Positions 1 through 7,605 of a DNA stretch of 25,735 nt are shown one piece after another; position 1 is the stretch's first letter; each line of letters begins with the position of its first letter. Made by a program: the position numbers and the translations under genes. Origin of the DNA: DATBHM01 sp036557505 (GTDB lineage Bacteria > Actinomycetota > UBA4738 > JACQTL01); contig DATBHM010000166.1 of NCBI GenBank assembly GCA_036557505.1, positions 1 to 25,735 on the forward strand, written 5' to 3'. Below the pieces are notes generated by a model that did not search any database, was not told the DNA's origin, and saw only the letters and a program-made list of their open reading frames with translations.

Positions 1-44
1 TCCGTCGCCACGGATGACGGCGCGGACTGCCTGCACCCGCAGGG

Positions 45-980
45 ATGAAGGTCCCGGCGGGCGGGAAGACTGTCGTCGTGGCGTCATCGACCCGCTCCCG
101 TCCGACCACCCACGCCGGGTCGCACGGCCGGCCGTCGAAGACACGCCGGACCGCGCGCCGGGCCTCGGCGACGACGCAGCGGTGGGTCGACCGCGCGATC
201 GGTCGGCTCCCGCGGTTCCCGCGCCACGTGGTCGAACGGGCCCGGGGGCAGGACATCGCGCTGTTCGCGTCGGGGCTCGCGTTCTACGCGCTCGTGTCGG
301 CCGCGCCGCTCGCCGTGGTGGCGGTCTGGGTTGCCTCGGTCGTCGTCGGTGATGCGCGGATGCACGAGCTCGCGACGCAGCTCCAGCAGCACGCCCCCGG
401 TGGAATCCGGGTCGGGTCGACCCTGCAGAGCATCGTGGCCGCCGGCACGTCGATCGGCGTGGTGGCGCTGATCACGGCGCTGTGGCCGGCCTCGTCGTAC
501 GGGGCGGGTCTCCGGCGCGCGTTCGTCCGCCTCTCGCCCCGCAACCCGCGTGAGGCGAAGGGCCTCCGGGGCCGTGGGCTGGCGCTGCTGGTGCTGCTGC
601 CGGTGCTCGTCGCGGGGAGCCTGCTGGGGTCGTTCGTCGGTACGAACCTCCTGGGCGACGGCGGGGTGGCGTACGCGTTCGGAATCGTGATGGCGCTGGC
701 CATCGGCTTCCTCGCTGCGGCGGTCGGAGTCGCGCTGATCTATCGGATCTTTCCCCCTGAGCGCATGCGATGGCGGTCCATCCTCAAGGGAACGCTGTTC
801 GCCGCGGCCGCCGTCTCGGTCCTCTCGCTCGGGATGACGCTGTTCGTCGGCGCGGCCGGCTCGAGCGAGCGGGAGCACTTCGGGTCGACCGGCATCGCGC
901 TGATGGTCCTGTTCGCCGTGTGGCTGTTCCTGTCGAACGTGATGCTGCTGATCGGGTACGTCATCGCGCAGGAGGAGTGA
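45..980 (+). CDS. YihY/BrkB family inner-membrane protein
   Basis: This 311-residue integral membrane protein belongs to the YihY/virulence factor BrkB family, whose biochemical role is unsettled; a transport or envelope role is usually assumed. The first 55 or so residues are Arg/Ser/Thr-rich and cytoplasmic-looking. The family core then starts with the typical DIALFASGLAFYALVSAAPL segment (about residues 70-89). Roughly five or six further hydrophobic segments follow, the last ending a few residues before the C-terminus. The family segment ending in a Pro-rich turn (IYRIFPPERMRWRSILKGT) is present near residue 235. The start at 45 is preceded by only a weak GCAGGG purine stretch, and a later start inside the Arg-rich leader is possible. 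The gene converges on the dehalogenase with a 27-bp gap that holds a GC hairpin. Family assignment is strong; molecular function is not known. Confidence 0.88.
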   Translation: MKVPAGGKTVVVASSTRSRPTTHAGSHGRPSKTRRTARRASATTQRWVDRAIGRLPRFPRHVVERARGQDIALFASGLAFYALVSAAPLAVVAVWVASVVVGDARMHELATQLQQHAPGGIRVGSTLQSIVAAGTSIGVVALITALWPASSYGAGLRRAFVRLSPRNPREAKGLRGRGLALLVLLPVLVAGSLLGSFVGTNLLGDGGVAYAFGIVMALAIGFLAAAVGVALIYRIFPPERMRWRSILKGTLFAAAAVSVLSLGMTLFVGAAGSSEREHFGSTGIALMVLFAVWLFLSNVMLLIGYVIAQEE

Positions 981-989
981 CCCGTTCGT

Positions 990-1006
990 GGGCGGAGCTG
1001 CCGCCC
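990..1006. terminator. GC-rich hairpin between convergent genes
   Basis: GGGCGG-AGCTG-CCGCCC forms a 6-bp perfect stem in the 27-bp gap between the convergent BrkB and dehalogenase genes. It could act as a terminator in both directions. There is no T-run, so a classical intrinsic terminator is not proven. Confidence 0.35.
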
Positions 1007-1007
1007 C

Positions 1008-1904
1008 TTACGACGTCTCCGCCACGAACCTGACCACGCGCTCCGCGATCGCCTCGCCCCGCTGTTCCTGCAGGAAGTGGCCGGCGCCCGCGACGAACTC
1101 GGCGGGCCCCGCTCCGGGGATGCGGGCGGCCATGGCCTCGGCGGCCGCCGTCGTGAAGACGGGGTCGCCGTCGCTGAACAGCACCAGGGCGGGCCGGTCC
1201 CACCGCTTGATGCCCGCGCGGACCTCGAGCATCGTCCGTGCGGCCGGGTGGTCGGCCGAGGTCGGGACCAGCTCCGGGAACATCACCACGCCGACCCTCG
1301 ACTCCGGCACGGGGTGCGGCGCGTCGTAGCCCGCCACGACCTCCTCCGGCAGGGAGTTGCCGCAGGTCAGGTTCACAAGCCGTCCCGGCCGGAGGTCGAG
1401 GTCCACCCGCCGGACGAAATCGCGGAACCGAAGCCACGCCTCCGACGGGGGCCGGCCGCTGAAGATGCCGGTGTTGAGCACGACCAGCCGGTCGACCAGG
1501 TCGGGCCGCTCGACCGCCAGACGGAACCCGATCGGCCCGCCCCAGTCCTGGACGACGACGGTCATCCCGGAGAGGCCGAGCCGGTCGGCGAACCCGGCGA
1601 TCGACCGGCAGTGGCGATCGTAGGTGTACCAGGCGCGCTCCGTCGGCTTGTCGCTCCGGCCGAACCCGAAGTCGTCGGGCGCGACCGCCCGGAGGCCGGC
1701 CGCCCCGAGCACCGGGACCATGTGCCGGTAGAGGAAGGACCAGGTCGGCTCGCCGTGAAGGAGCAGCACGACCGGACCGTCGCGGGGACCCTCGTCGACG
1801 GCGTGCATCCGAAGCCCGTCCAGGTCCACGTAGTGCGGTTCGAACGCGTAGCCCGGGAGTCCCGCGAACCGTTCGTCCGGCGTGCGGTAGACGTCGACGG
1901 TCAC
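1008..1904 (-). CDS. Haloalkane dehalogenase-like alpha/beta hydrolase (HLD-I type)
   Basis: This 298-residue alpha/beta-hydrolase most resembles haloalkane dehalogenases of the DhlA (HLD-I) branch, which displace halide from an alkyl carbon through an Asp nucleophile. Seen in the sequence: the HGEPTWSFLYR oxyanion segment (50-60), the DDFGFGRSDKP loop (77-87), the nucleophile elbow VVQDWGG with Asp120 and halide-binding Trp121, a cap-domain Trp157 at the position of the second halide-stabilising Trp, acid Asp247 in SDGDPVF, and His276 in AGHFLQE. The complete Asp-His-Asp plus Trp-Trp set favours a real dehalogenase over an epoxide hydrolase, but the substrate cannot be read from sequence. 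The start is GTG; no in-frame ATG lies nearby. It sits 37 bp downstream of the response regulator on the same strand, so cotranscription with the two-component genes is likely. Confidence 0.85.
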   Translation of the reverse strand: MTVDVYRTPDERFAGLPGYAFEPHYVDLDGLRMHAVDEGPRDGPVVLLLHGEPTWSFLYRHMVPVLGAAGLRAVAPDDFGFGRSDKPTERAWYTYDRHCRSIAGFADRLGLSGMTVVVQDWGGPIGFRLAVERPDLVDRLVVLNTGIFSGRPPSEAWLRFRDFVRRVDLDLRPGRLVNLTCGNSLPEEVVAGYDAPHPVPESRVGVVMFPELVPTSADHPAARTMLEVRAGIKRWDRPALVLFSDGDPVFTTAAAEAMAARIPGAGPAEFVAGAGHFLQEQRGEAIAERVVRFVAETS

Positions 1905-1941
1905 GCGACCCCAACATCTGGTGTTCGGGGCGGACCCGCGG

Positions 1942-2661
1942 TCACTGCTCGACTTCCGGGTCGGTCGAGATCAGGCCGAGACGAACGCCCTTCGTCACGG
2001 CCTCCGCCTTCGAGTGGACGCCGAGCTTGGTGAAGATGCGCTTCACGTGGCTGCGGACCGTGTGCTCGGTGATCTCGAGCGCGGCGGCCATGTCCTGGGT
2101 CGAGCGGCCGTTCGCGATGGCCTGGAGGATCTCGACCTCACGGTCCGTGAGCGGCCCCGAGGGCCGCTCCGCCGGCGAGGGTGGCGGGGAGCCCGCCGCG
2201 GTGGGTGCGCCCACGTCCCACCGGCCGAGCGCGGAGATCGGCGGGGCGAGCCGACCGGCGGGCAGGACCATGTTTCCCGACATGGCCATGGTGATCGCGC
2301 CCACCAGCGTGTCGGCCAGGTCGGTCTTCATCACGTAGCCGCTGGCGCCGGCCTTGACGGCCCGGGCCATGACGTTCGGAGCCTGGAACGCCGTGATGAC
2401 CACGACCCGCACGACCGGGTGGCGTTCCCGGAGGTGGGCCGTGACCGCGACCCCGTCGATGCCGGGGAGGTCGATGTCGACGAGCGCGACGTCCACCTCC
2501 ATCGAGGCGCACATCTCGAGCGCCTCCTCGCCGGTGGCCGCGGACCCCACGACCTGGATCCCGTCCTCCCCTCGCAGCAGGAGCTCGAGCGCCTGGGAGA
2601 ACATCCGGTGGTCGTCGACGATCAGCACCCGGATCGGCGTGCCGCTCGACTGCGCGCTCAC
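1942..2661 (-). CDS. NarL/FixJ-type LuxR response regulator
   Basis: This 239-residue two-component response regulator is the DNA-binding partner of the histidine kinase next to it. The N-terminal receiver domain (about 10-130) shows the acidic pair Asp16-Asp17, phospho-acceptor Asp62 in LVDIDLPGIDG, the conserved Thr in VVVITAF and the Lys in YVMKTD. A Pro/Ser-rich linker (about 145-170) leads to a LuxR HTH domain (about 172-232), with the LTDREVEILQAIANGRS opening and recognition helix EHTVRSHVKRIFTKLGV. The start overlaps the kinase stop by 4 nt (ATGA), which implies translational coupling and a dedicated pair. The gene downstream is the dehalogenase homologue. Its DNA target is unknown. 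Confidence 0.93.
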   Translation of the reverse strand: MSAQSSGTPIRVLIVDDHRMFSQALELLLRGEDGIQVVGSAATGEEALEMCASMEVDVALVDIDLPGIDGVAVTAHLRERHPVVRVVVITAFQAPNVMARAVKAGASGYVMKTDLADTLVGAITMAMSGNMVLPAGRLAPPISALGRWDVGAPTAAGSPPPSPAERPSGPLTDREVEILQAIANGRSTQDMAAALEITEHTVRSHVKRIFTKLGVHSKAEAVTKGVRLGLISTDPEVEQ

Positions 2662-4142
2662 CGGGCCGACCTCCGCAACGTGAACCAGAACTCCGAGCCC
2701 TCGCCGGGCCGGCTCTCCACGCCGATGCGGCCACCGTGCGCCTCGACGATCTGCCGCGAGATGTAGAGCCCGAGCCCCGACCCCTGGACCGCGTCGGTCG
2801 CTGCACCGGGGAGCCGGGTGAACGGGCGGAAGAGCAGCTCGGCCTGGTCGGGGTCGATGCCGGGTCCGTCGTCCCGGACGGCGAACCGCACGTCGTCGTC
2901 CCCCCCGGCCCGCACGGCGAGCTCGATCGGCGATCCGGCCGGCGAGTACGCGGCGGCGTTCCCGAGGAGGTTTCGGAACACCTGCAGCACCCGCACGCGG
3001 TCGGCGCCGACATTGGTCTCACCCACCTCCCCGGCGACGTCCACCTTCAGCCTGCCGTCCATGTGATTGGTCGCGTCGGCGGCCTCGTCGACCAGGTCCG
3101 TGACGCGCTCGGGCTCGAGCGACAACGCCGGGCCGTCCGAGTCGCCGAACATGACGGCCACCGACTGTTCGGCCAGGGCCTTCAGCCGGTCGGCCTCTCG
3201 CTCGATCCAGCCGGTGACCTCGATCCGTTCGTCCTCGTCCATGTGGTCCCACTTCGAACGGAGCGCCGTGACGTAGGTCCGGAGCGTGGCGATGGCGTGG
3301 AGGAAGTCGTGCGTCAGCACCTGGGCGACCTCGGCCTTCGAGCGGTCGAGCCGTTCGAGCTCCTCGACCCGGCCGCGTTCGGCCGCATAGGCCGCGGAGA
3401 GGTCCTGCTGGGCCTCCTCCAGCGCGAGGCTCCGGAAGAAGCTCTGGCGGGCGACCGCCAGCGGGACGATCACGAAGACCACCCCCCAGAACCCGACCCT
3501 CAGGGAGATCTCGGCGGCGGCGATGCCGATGATCCCCAGGCCGACGTTCCCGATCAGGAACTCGAGCGGCCGGCCGATCCGCAGGATCCGGATGGTTGCC
3601 GGGACCGACTGGTGCTCCCTGATGCTGATGCCGATCGCGACGAGGCCGGCGTTCACGACGTAGGCGGCGACGATGGCGAGCAGGCCGGCGACCCCGAGCA
3701 GCTCGACCCCGTCGTGCGCGTTGGCCGTCGAATGGAACGCCGCGCTCGCCGCCAGCGCCGAGGCGGCCACCGCGGCGCGGTTGAACCCCGCCTGGACGAC
3801 GCCGATCCTGCCCCGGAGCTCCTGCATGTCGAACGACGCGATGAACAGCGCGGCGCAGGCGACCTCGGGTCGGTACAGCATCGAGACCGCGATCAGCAGC
3901 GGGAAGTCGAGCAGCATCTCCACGCCGCGCCAGGGCACCACCGGCAGCAGGTCGACGGCCGCGATCAGCAGCAACCACGGAATCAGCTGCTTGGCCATGT
4001 CCGAGTTGAGCTGGGCGAGGCCCAGGACGACGACCGCGATGATGGGGAGCGTGACCGCGAGCTCGTAGGCGGTGAGCCACGCGGCGCTCGAACGCGTGGA
4101 GTCGGCGGGCTTCGGTTGCCCCGTGGCGTGCTCCTGCGTCAC
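2658..4142 (-). CDS. Membrane-bound sensor histidine kinase
   Basis: This protein senses an unknown signal through a multi-pass membrane region and phosphorylates the coupled LuxR-type regulator. With the GTG start at 4142 it has 494 residues. About the first 250 form several hydrophobic helices, followed by a short coiled coil rich in Glu/Arg. The HisKA H-box reads LTHDFLHAIATLR (His near 278), a variant of the usual HELRTPL form. The ATPase domain has an N-box (NLLGNAAAYSP, Asn near 395), DDGPGID, and GSGLGLYISRQIVEAHGG. No PAS, HAMP or GAF domain is recognisable. The frame stays open upstream to 4364, but that stretch is not membrane- or domain-like. GTG 4142 has a GAGG nine bases upstream, and GTG 4148 is the alternative. 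The stop overlaps the regulator start. Confidence 0.88.
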   Translation of the reverse strand: MTQEHATGQPKPADSTRSSAAWLTAYELAVTLPIIAVVVLGLAQLNSDMAKQLIPWLLLIAAVDLLPVVPWRGVEMLLDFPLLIAVSMLYRPEVACAALFIASFDMQELRGRIGVVQAGFNRAAVAASALAASAAFHSTANAHDGVELLGVAGLLAIVAAYVVNAGLVAIGISIREHQSVPATIRILRIGRPLEFLIGNVGLGIIGIAAAEISLRVGFWGVVFVIVPLAVARQSFFRSLALEEAQQDLSAAYAAERGRVEELERLDRSKAEVAQVLTHDFLHAIATLRTYVTALRSKWDHMDEDERIEVTGWIEREADRLKALAEQSVAVMFGDSDGPALSLEPERVTDLVDEAADATNHMDGRLKVDVAGEVGETNVGADRVRVLQVFRNLLGNAAAYSPAGSPIELAVRAGGDDDVRFAVRDDGPGIDPDQAELLFRPFTRLPGAATDAVQGSGLGLYISRQIVEAHGGRIGVESRPGEGSEFWFTLRRSAR

Positions 4143-4294
4143 CTGCACGGTCCTCGCCAAGCATGCTGGACGACGAGCAGGCGACGCGTCAATGCGGGTG
4201 ACGTCGCGTATCGCCCGAATGGGGGACGCATCAATCCCCAGAACGGGCGACTCGAAAATCCACCCGTCCTGCCGATACCCGGAATCGAGGATGT

Positions 4295-4322
4295 GCGGTT
4301 CCCTCTGACCTGTCAGAACCGC
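4295..4322 (+). promoter_or_regulatory. Hairpin upstream of the short secreted-peptide frame
   Basis: GCGGTTC (4295-4301) pairs perfectly with GAACCGC (4316-4322), and the stem can be extended by TGA/TCA around a CCTG loop with a 4-nt bulge on the 5' side. It lies 14 nt before the Shine-Dalgarno of the 28-codon frame. No T-run follows, so it looks more like an operator or a translation-control structure than a terminator. This is inference from symmetry only. Confidence 0.35.
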
Positions 4323-4348
4323 CCCCGGGTCCGCTGAAAGGAGGACGG

Positions 4349-4435
4349 ATGAAACGGCTTGCACGCTTCGCCATTCCGCTCGCCTCGCTGCTGGCTGCGG
4401 TCGCGGCGGCGAGCGCCTCCTGGCGCATGCGATGA
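4349..4435 (+). CDS. Short signal-peptide-like ORF, 28 aa
   Basis: A 28-codon frame starts ATG AAA CGG and encodes a basic N-region (MKRLARFAIP) followed by an Ala/Leu-rich hydrophobic stretch ending ASAS, the pattern of a Sec signal peptide with an Ala-x-Ala site, then WRMR and stop. It is preceded by AAAGGAGG (4337-4344), a full match to the anti-SD, 4 nt from ATG, which is far stronger than most sites in this window. It may be a small secreted or membrane peptide, or the start of a decayed exported protein. The +1 frame after the signal stays open to the TAG at 4489-4491, which fits a frameshifted remnant of about 50 codons. No homologue is recognised, and the job is unknown. Confidence 0.4.
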   Translation: MKRLARFAIPLASLLAAVAAASASWRMR

Positions 4436-4487
4436 CCGTGGTGGGCGACGGGGATTCCTCCTCCCGCGCCGGGGTGGTTGGTTCGAG

Positions 4488-5606
4488 CTAGTCCGTTCGT
4501 CCCGCGTCGATCGTCGACGCGACGTCCTGCGCGCGTTCCACGTCGACGTCCGCGAGCGCGCCATCCGGCGGGTTCCGCCGGTCCATCTCGTCGGCGATCC
4601 GTTCGTCGGCGGCGGAGAGGTCGTCGGGGTCGACGTCGGCATAGTCGATGACCCCCATGTCGACGAACGCCCGCTGCACCTTCTCGCCGAACAGGCCGAG
4701 GTCCTTGACGGTCGGCACGATGCGCGAGAACAGCATCTTGCGGAACTCCCCGAGCATCTCGGAACGCTCCACGTACTCGATGCACTCGTCGTACGGGAGG
4801 CCGAGCTGCTCCCACACCTCGTCGCCCCGGAACCGGTCCCGCATCAGGTACGAGGCGTAGACGACGAACTCCTCCCGCTCGTCCCGTTCCGCCTGGGTGA
4901 GCTGCGGGTAGTAGTCGCGGAGCGACAGCCGTCCGAACGCCACGTGACGCGCCTCGTCCTGCATGACGTAGGCGTTGAGGGCCTTGGCGAGCGGTTCGTC
5001 CGAGAAGTCCCGGACCATGGCGAACGCGGCGAGCGCGAGCCCCTCGACCATGATCTGCATCCCGAGGCAGGTCATGTCCCACCGGCCGTCGGACACGATG
5101 TCGTTCAGCAGCGAGCGCAGGTTGGGGTTGATCGGGTAGGCGAGCCCGATCTTCTCCCGGAGGTAGCGTGAGTACGTCTCCATATGGCGGGCCTCGTCCA
5201 TGACCTGCGTCGCCGCGTAGAACTTGCAGTCGACGTCGGGGACGGTCTCCACGATCTTGGCCGTGCACACCAGGGCGCCCTGTTCCCCGTGGAGGAACTG
5301 CGAGTTCATCCAGCTGGACATGTGATGCCGGACCTGCGCGTGGCCCTTGTCGTCCATGGACTCCCACGCGTCCGATCCGTAGATCGGGATGGAGAAGTCG
5401 GGGAAGTTCTCGGGCGACTCCGGGTCGACGTCGATCGACCAGTCGAGCCGCGTGTTCGTGTTCCACTGCTTGTTCTTGCCCCGCTCGTACAGGGAGAGCA
5501 GCCGCTCGCGTCCCTCGTCGTAGTCGAAGGTGAACACCGTGGCCGACTCGCCGGGGACGGCCCACCGGGTCTGGTCGACCGGGACGACGTAGCGGCGCGT
5601 GGTCAC
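4488..5606 (-). CDS. Ferritin-like diiron protein (R2-like/AurF-like superfamily)
   Basis: This 372-residue protein has the helix-bundle diiron signature: Glu108 (LHGEQGAL), Glu138-x-x-His141 (DEARHMETY), Glu188 (MVEGLALAAF) and Glu218-x-x-His221 (QDEARHVAFG). That is a complete four-Glu, two-His set, as in ribonucleotide reductase R2-like and AurF-like oxygenases. Such proteins activate O2; the substrate here is not predictable. The length suits an oxidase rather than a ferritin cage subunit. The last 60 or so residues are Asp-rich and probably disordered. The start is GTG in a GTGA overlap with the TetR stop, so the two genes are translationally coupled and the regulator probably controls this enzyme. 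Its stop abuts the region with the short SD-led frame. Confidence 0.82.
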   Translation of the reverse strand: MTTRRYVVPVDQTRWAVPGESATVFTFDYDEGRERLLSLYERGKNKQWNTNTRLDWSIDVDPESPENFPDFSIPIYGSDAWESMDDKGHAQVRHHMSSWMNSQFLHGEQGALVCTAKIVETVPDVDCKFYAATQVMDEARHMETYSRYLREKIGLAYPINPNLRSLLNDIVSDGRWDMTCLGMQIMVEGLALAAFAMVRDFSDEPLAKALNAYVMQDEARHVAFGRLSLRDYYPQLTQAERDEREEFVVYASYLMRDRFRGDEVWEQLGLPYDECIEYVERSEMLGEFRKMLFSRIVPTVKDLGLFGEKVQRAFVDMGVIDYADVDPDDLSAADERIADEMDRRNPPDGALADVDVERAQDVASTIDAGRTD

Positions 5607-6229
5607 GGGCCGGGAGGGCGCGACGCTCCGCCGCGGGCATCCCCGTCGGGGGCGGGGTCGCGGAGCGTCGCCATCAGCATCGCCGCCAGGTCGGCGGCGA
5701 CCACGTCGTCGTGGCGTTCCGACGGCGTGAGGACGTAGGACAGGATCGCACGAGTGACGGCGTCGAGTGCGCCGCGCAGTGCGTCCGGCGGAACGTGTTG
5801 GGCGCGCGGCCGGAGCATCTCGAGCACCGCCTCCCGGGCCCGGATCACGACGGGGAGCCCACGCGTCGTGAGGTATGGCACGAACGCATCCGGATCGGTC
5901 GCCAGGAGCCGGTCGAGCAGGGGATGCTCCCGGGCGAACTCCAGCACGAAGCGGATCCCGTCGGCGATCGACGGGCCGAGCTCGTCCTGGCCCTCGACCG
6001 CGTGCCGCACGCCCGCGATGAACGCCTCCTCCTCGCGGGCGATCAGGCTGACGATCAGCGCGTCCTTGCCCGGGAAGTAGCGGTACACCGTCTGCCGCGA
6101 GAGGCCGGCGCGCTGGGACACGTCCTCGACCGTGGTCCGGGAGAGGCCGAAGTCCTCCAGCGCGTCGAAGGCGGCGTCGAGGATGCGGTTCCTCGTTCCG
6201 AGCTTCAGATCCTCGACGGTCACCGACAT
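5603..6229 (-). CDS. TetR/AcrR family transcriptional regulator
   Basis: This 208-residue regulator has a classical N-terminal TetR helix-turn-helix (about residues 10-56): an ILDAAFDALEDFG opening helix, TTVEDVSQRAGLS, and recognition helix RQTVYRYFPGKDALI. The C-terminal helical ligand domain is not assignable, so the effector is unknown; the final 20 residues are Gly/Pro/Asp-rich. ATG 6229 is chosen because the homologous domain begins about 14 residues later and a palindrome sits directly upstream. The frame is open far beyond it, but that part is antisense to greA. The gene overlaps the diiron gene by 4 nt and is divergent from greA by 129 bp. Repression of its own operon through the palindrome at 6237-6263 is the likely mode. 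Confidence 0.9.
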   Translation of the reverse strand: MSVTVEDLKLGTRNRILDAAFDALEDFGLSRTTVEDVSQRAGLSRQTVYRYFPGKDALIVSLIAREEEAFIAGVRHAVEGQDELGPSIADGIRFVLEFAREHPLLDRLLATDPDAFVPYLTTRGLPVVIRAREAVLEMLRPRAQHVPPDALRGALDAVTRAILSYVLTPSERHDDVVAADLAAMLMATLRDPAPDGDARGGASRPPGP

Positions 6230-6236
6230 GAGCCGG

Positions 6237-6263
6237 TGTGACAGTACGACGGACTGTGTCACA
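6237..6263. promoter_or_regulatory. Palindromic operator candidate for the TetR gene
   Basis: Perfect 7-bp inverted arms TGTGACA (6237-6243) and TGTCACA (6257-6263) flank a 13-nt centre. A second partly overlapping symmetry (ACAGT/ACTGT) lies inside. The site begins 8 bp before the TetR start codon on the minus strand, where it would block transcription start. Size and symmetry suit a TetR dimer. Its binding is inferred. Confidence 0.6.
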
Positions 6264-6340
6264 TGGTCAACCGGCCGGTGAGCCGGATCGCCTGCGGCAG
6301 CGGTCGAGGGCGATCGTCGGGACCCGGCCCGCGGGCCCGC

Positions 6341-6349
6341 TGCTAGCAT
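6341..6349 (+). promoter_or_regulatory. Extended -10 box for greA (leaderless)
   Basis: TGC-TAGCAT is an extended -10 element (TGn plus TAnnnT) ending 9 nt before the greA ATG at 6359. Transcription would begin at or next to the start codon. No good -35 and no SD are seen, which fits a leaderless mRNA. Confidence 0.5.
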
Positions 6350-6358
6350 GCCGCGGTC

Positions 6359-6895
6359 ATGGACCTCCCAGAGGAGCTCGCGTCGCGTCCGCCGCGGCCC
6401 GCCGGCGAGCAGCCGACGGCGACGCTCACGATCGACGCCTACAACCGATTGAAGACCGAGCTCGACGACCTCAAGAACGAGGGCCGAGAGCACATCGCCG
6501 AGCGGCTGAAGCACGCTCGGGAGCTGGGGGACATCCGGGAGAACGCCGAATACGACGCCGCGAAGAACGAGCAGGGCCTCATGGAGGCCCGTATCCGCCA
6601 GCTGGAGCGCATGCTCCGCGACCCCGACATCGTCGAGGCGCCGACCGACGCGGACGAGGTCGGGCCCGGCATGCTGGTGACCGTGCTGCCGCTCGACGAG
6701 GACGACCCGGAGCAGGAGACCTACCTGCTGGCCGACTCCGCCGAGGAACGCGCAGCCGGGGTACGAACCATCACGACCACGTCCCCGCTCGGCTCCGCCC
6801 TCCAGGGCGCGGTCAGGGGCGACGAGGTCGTGTACGAGGCGCCCGGCGGGAACTTCCGGTATCGCATCGTGGAGTTCCAGCCCCACGCCGGCTGA
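6359..6895 (+). CDS. greA: GreA/GreB family transcription elongation factor
   Basis: This 178-residue factor enters the RNA polymerase secondary channel and stimulates cleavage of backtracked RNA. An N-terminal extension of about 20 residues precedes the coiled coil (about 24-95). The coil tip reads GDIRENAEYDAAKNEQ, with Asp58 and Glu61 aligned with the catalytic acidic pair of Escherichia coli GreA (Asp41/Glu44). The C-terminal FKBP-like domain (about 100-178) has the TITTTSPLGSALQGAVRGDEV segment typical of the family. Gre paralogues that act on polymerase differently (such as Gfh1) exist, but the intact acidic tip argues for cleavage activity. The start is supported by the -10 box 9 nt upstream; there is no SD. 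It is divergent from the TetR operon. Confidence 0.92.
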   Translation: MDLPEELASRPPRPAGEQPTATLTIDAYNRLKTELDDLKNEGREHIAERLKHARELGDIRENAEYDAAKNEQGLMEARIRQLERMLRDPDIVEAPTDADEVGPGMLVTVLPLDEDDPEQETYLLADSAEERAAGVRTITTTSPLGSALQGAVRGDEVVYEAPGGNFRYRIVEFQPHAG

Positions 6896-6989
6896 CCCGC
6901 CCGGGCGAAGAACGCGTCAGTCTGCACCATCAACGGCCGGAGTCGATCAGGCCGGTGCCGCTCGGCGTTGCCGTGCGCATCTGCGGTCG

Positions 6990-7410
6990 GTGAGCGTGAG
7001 CCGGGTGGTGCCGGGCCAGCGCGGGAGCGCCGGCCGTCCGGTCGGTACCACCTGACCGCTCCGTCCGGCCGCCGGGCCAGGCTCCACCCGTACTTGTGCA
7101 CCAGCTTGTGGTGCCTCGTGCAGGCGAGGACGAGGTTGCTCACATCCGTTCGGCCGCCGGCGTTCCACCACCGGACGTGGTGGGCCTGGGCGAACCGGCG
7201 CTCACCGCATCCGGGGAACACGCATCCCCGGACGGTACGGGAGCTGGCGCACCATCCAGTCGGGCGGCTCGCGCAAGGTTCGACCGAGCCGAACGACGTC
7301 ACCGGCGGCGTTCTCGACCACCCCGGACACGCGCGGTACACGCGAGACGTGCCGGCGCCTCCGGCGCGATCACGCCTCCGCCCTCGACGGCGAAACCGCC
7401 GTGGCGGACC
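6990..7410 (-). pseudogene. Decayed DUF222/HNH endonuclease (13E12-type) relic
   Basis: Three consecutive minus-strand frames together spell the C-terminal half of the actinobacterial DUF222/HNH family. 7338-7409 gives FAVEGGGVIAPEAPARLAC. 7232-7330 gives VVENAAGDVVRLGRTLREPP followed by DWMVRQLPYR. 7000-7230 gives RGCVFPGCGERRFAQAHHV, then RWW...N...HHKLVH and WYRPDG. Frame shifts fall near 7331-7337 and at 7231, where one C replaces an expected codon, a net loss of 2 nt. The HNH residues (AHH, Asn, HH) and the zinc-type Cys pair are still present, so decay is recent. The N-terminal DUF222 part is missing. The rest of the gap (6896-6989 and 7411-7605) shows nothing recognisable. The family is multicopy and mobile-like in actinobacteria. 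Confidence 0.8.
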
Positions 7411-7605
7411 AATGTCGGGCTCGAGTCGGGAATGTGGGAGCGGGACGCGCCTCGTCGGAGTCGCCGCCTGCTCCGAGCCGAGCCGACGAAGCCACGGGGC
7501 CGCGAACATCGGCAGCTGCTGCTGGGCGCGACACGAACGGGCGTGCGCCGAATCCATGAGCTCGAGAGCCCAGCTCGGGCGCTCGCGTGACGGGGGCAGC
7601 CCGGA

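Larger units (their letters stand above)
4143..4487. other. Intergenic region with hairpin and short SD-led frame
   Basis: About 345 bp lie between the kinase start and the diiron-protein stop. The stretch holds an imperfect hairpin at 4295-4322, a perfect Shine-Dalgarno at 4337-4344 and a 28-codon frame at 4349-4435, all on the + strand. The kinase promoter must also lie here or within the frame that stays open to 4364, but no convincing -35/-10 pair is seen. Nothing resembles a tRNA or a known riboswitch. Confidence 0.5.

Noticed and set aside
2736..4337. 533-codon plus-strand frame opposite the histidine kinase
   Set aside because: It is antisense to a kinase with all catalytic motifs; the product is Asp/Arg/Gly low-complexity sequence.
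4149..4364. Longer N-terminus for the histidine kinase, starting at 4364
   Set aside because: The extra 70 or so residues have no domain or TM character and no SD at 4364; the GTGs at 4142 and 4148 have a GAGG element upstream.
7411..7605. N-terminal DUF222 part of the HNH relic
   Set aside because: I looked in all three minus-strand frames for the family's helical repeats and found only a vague Gln/Ala-rich stretch, too weak to call.
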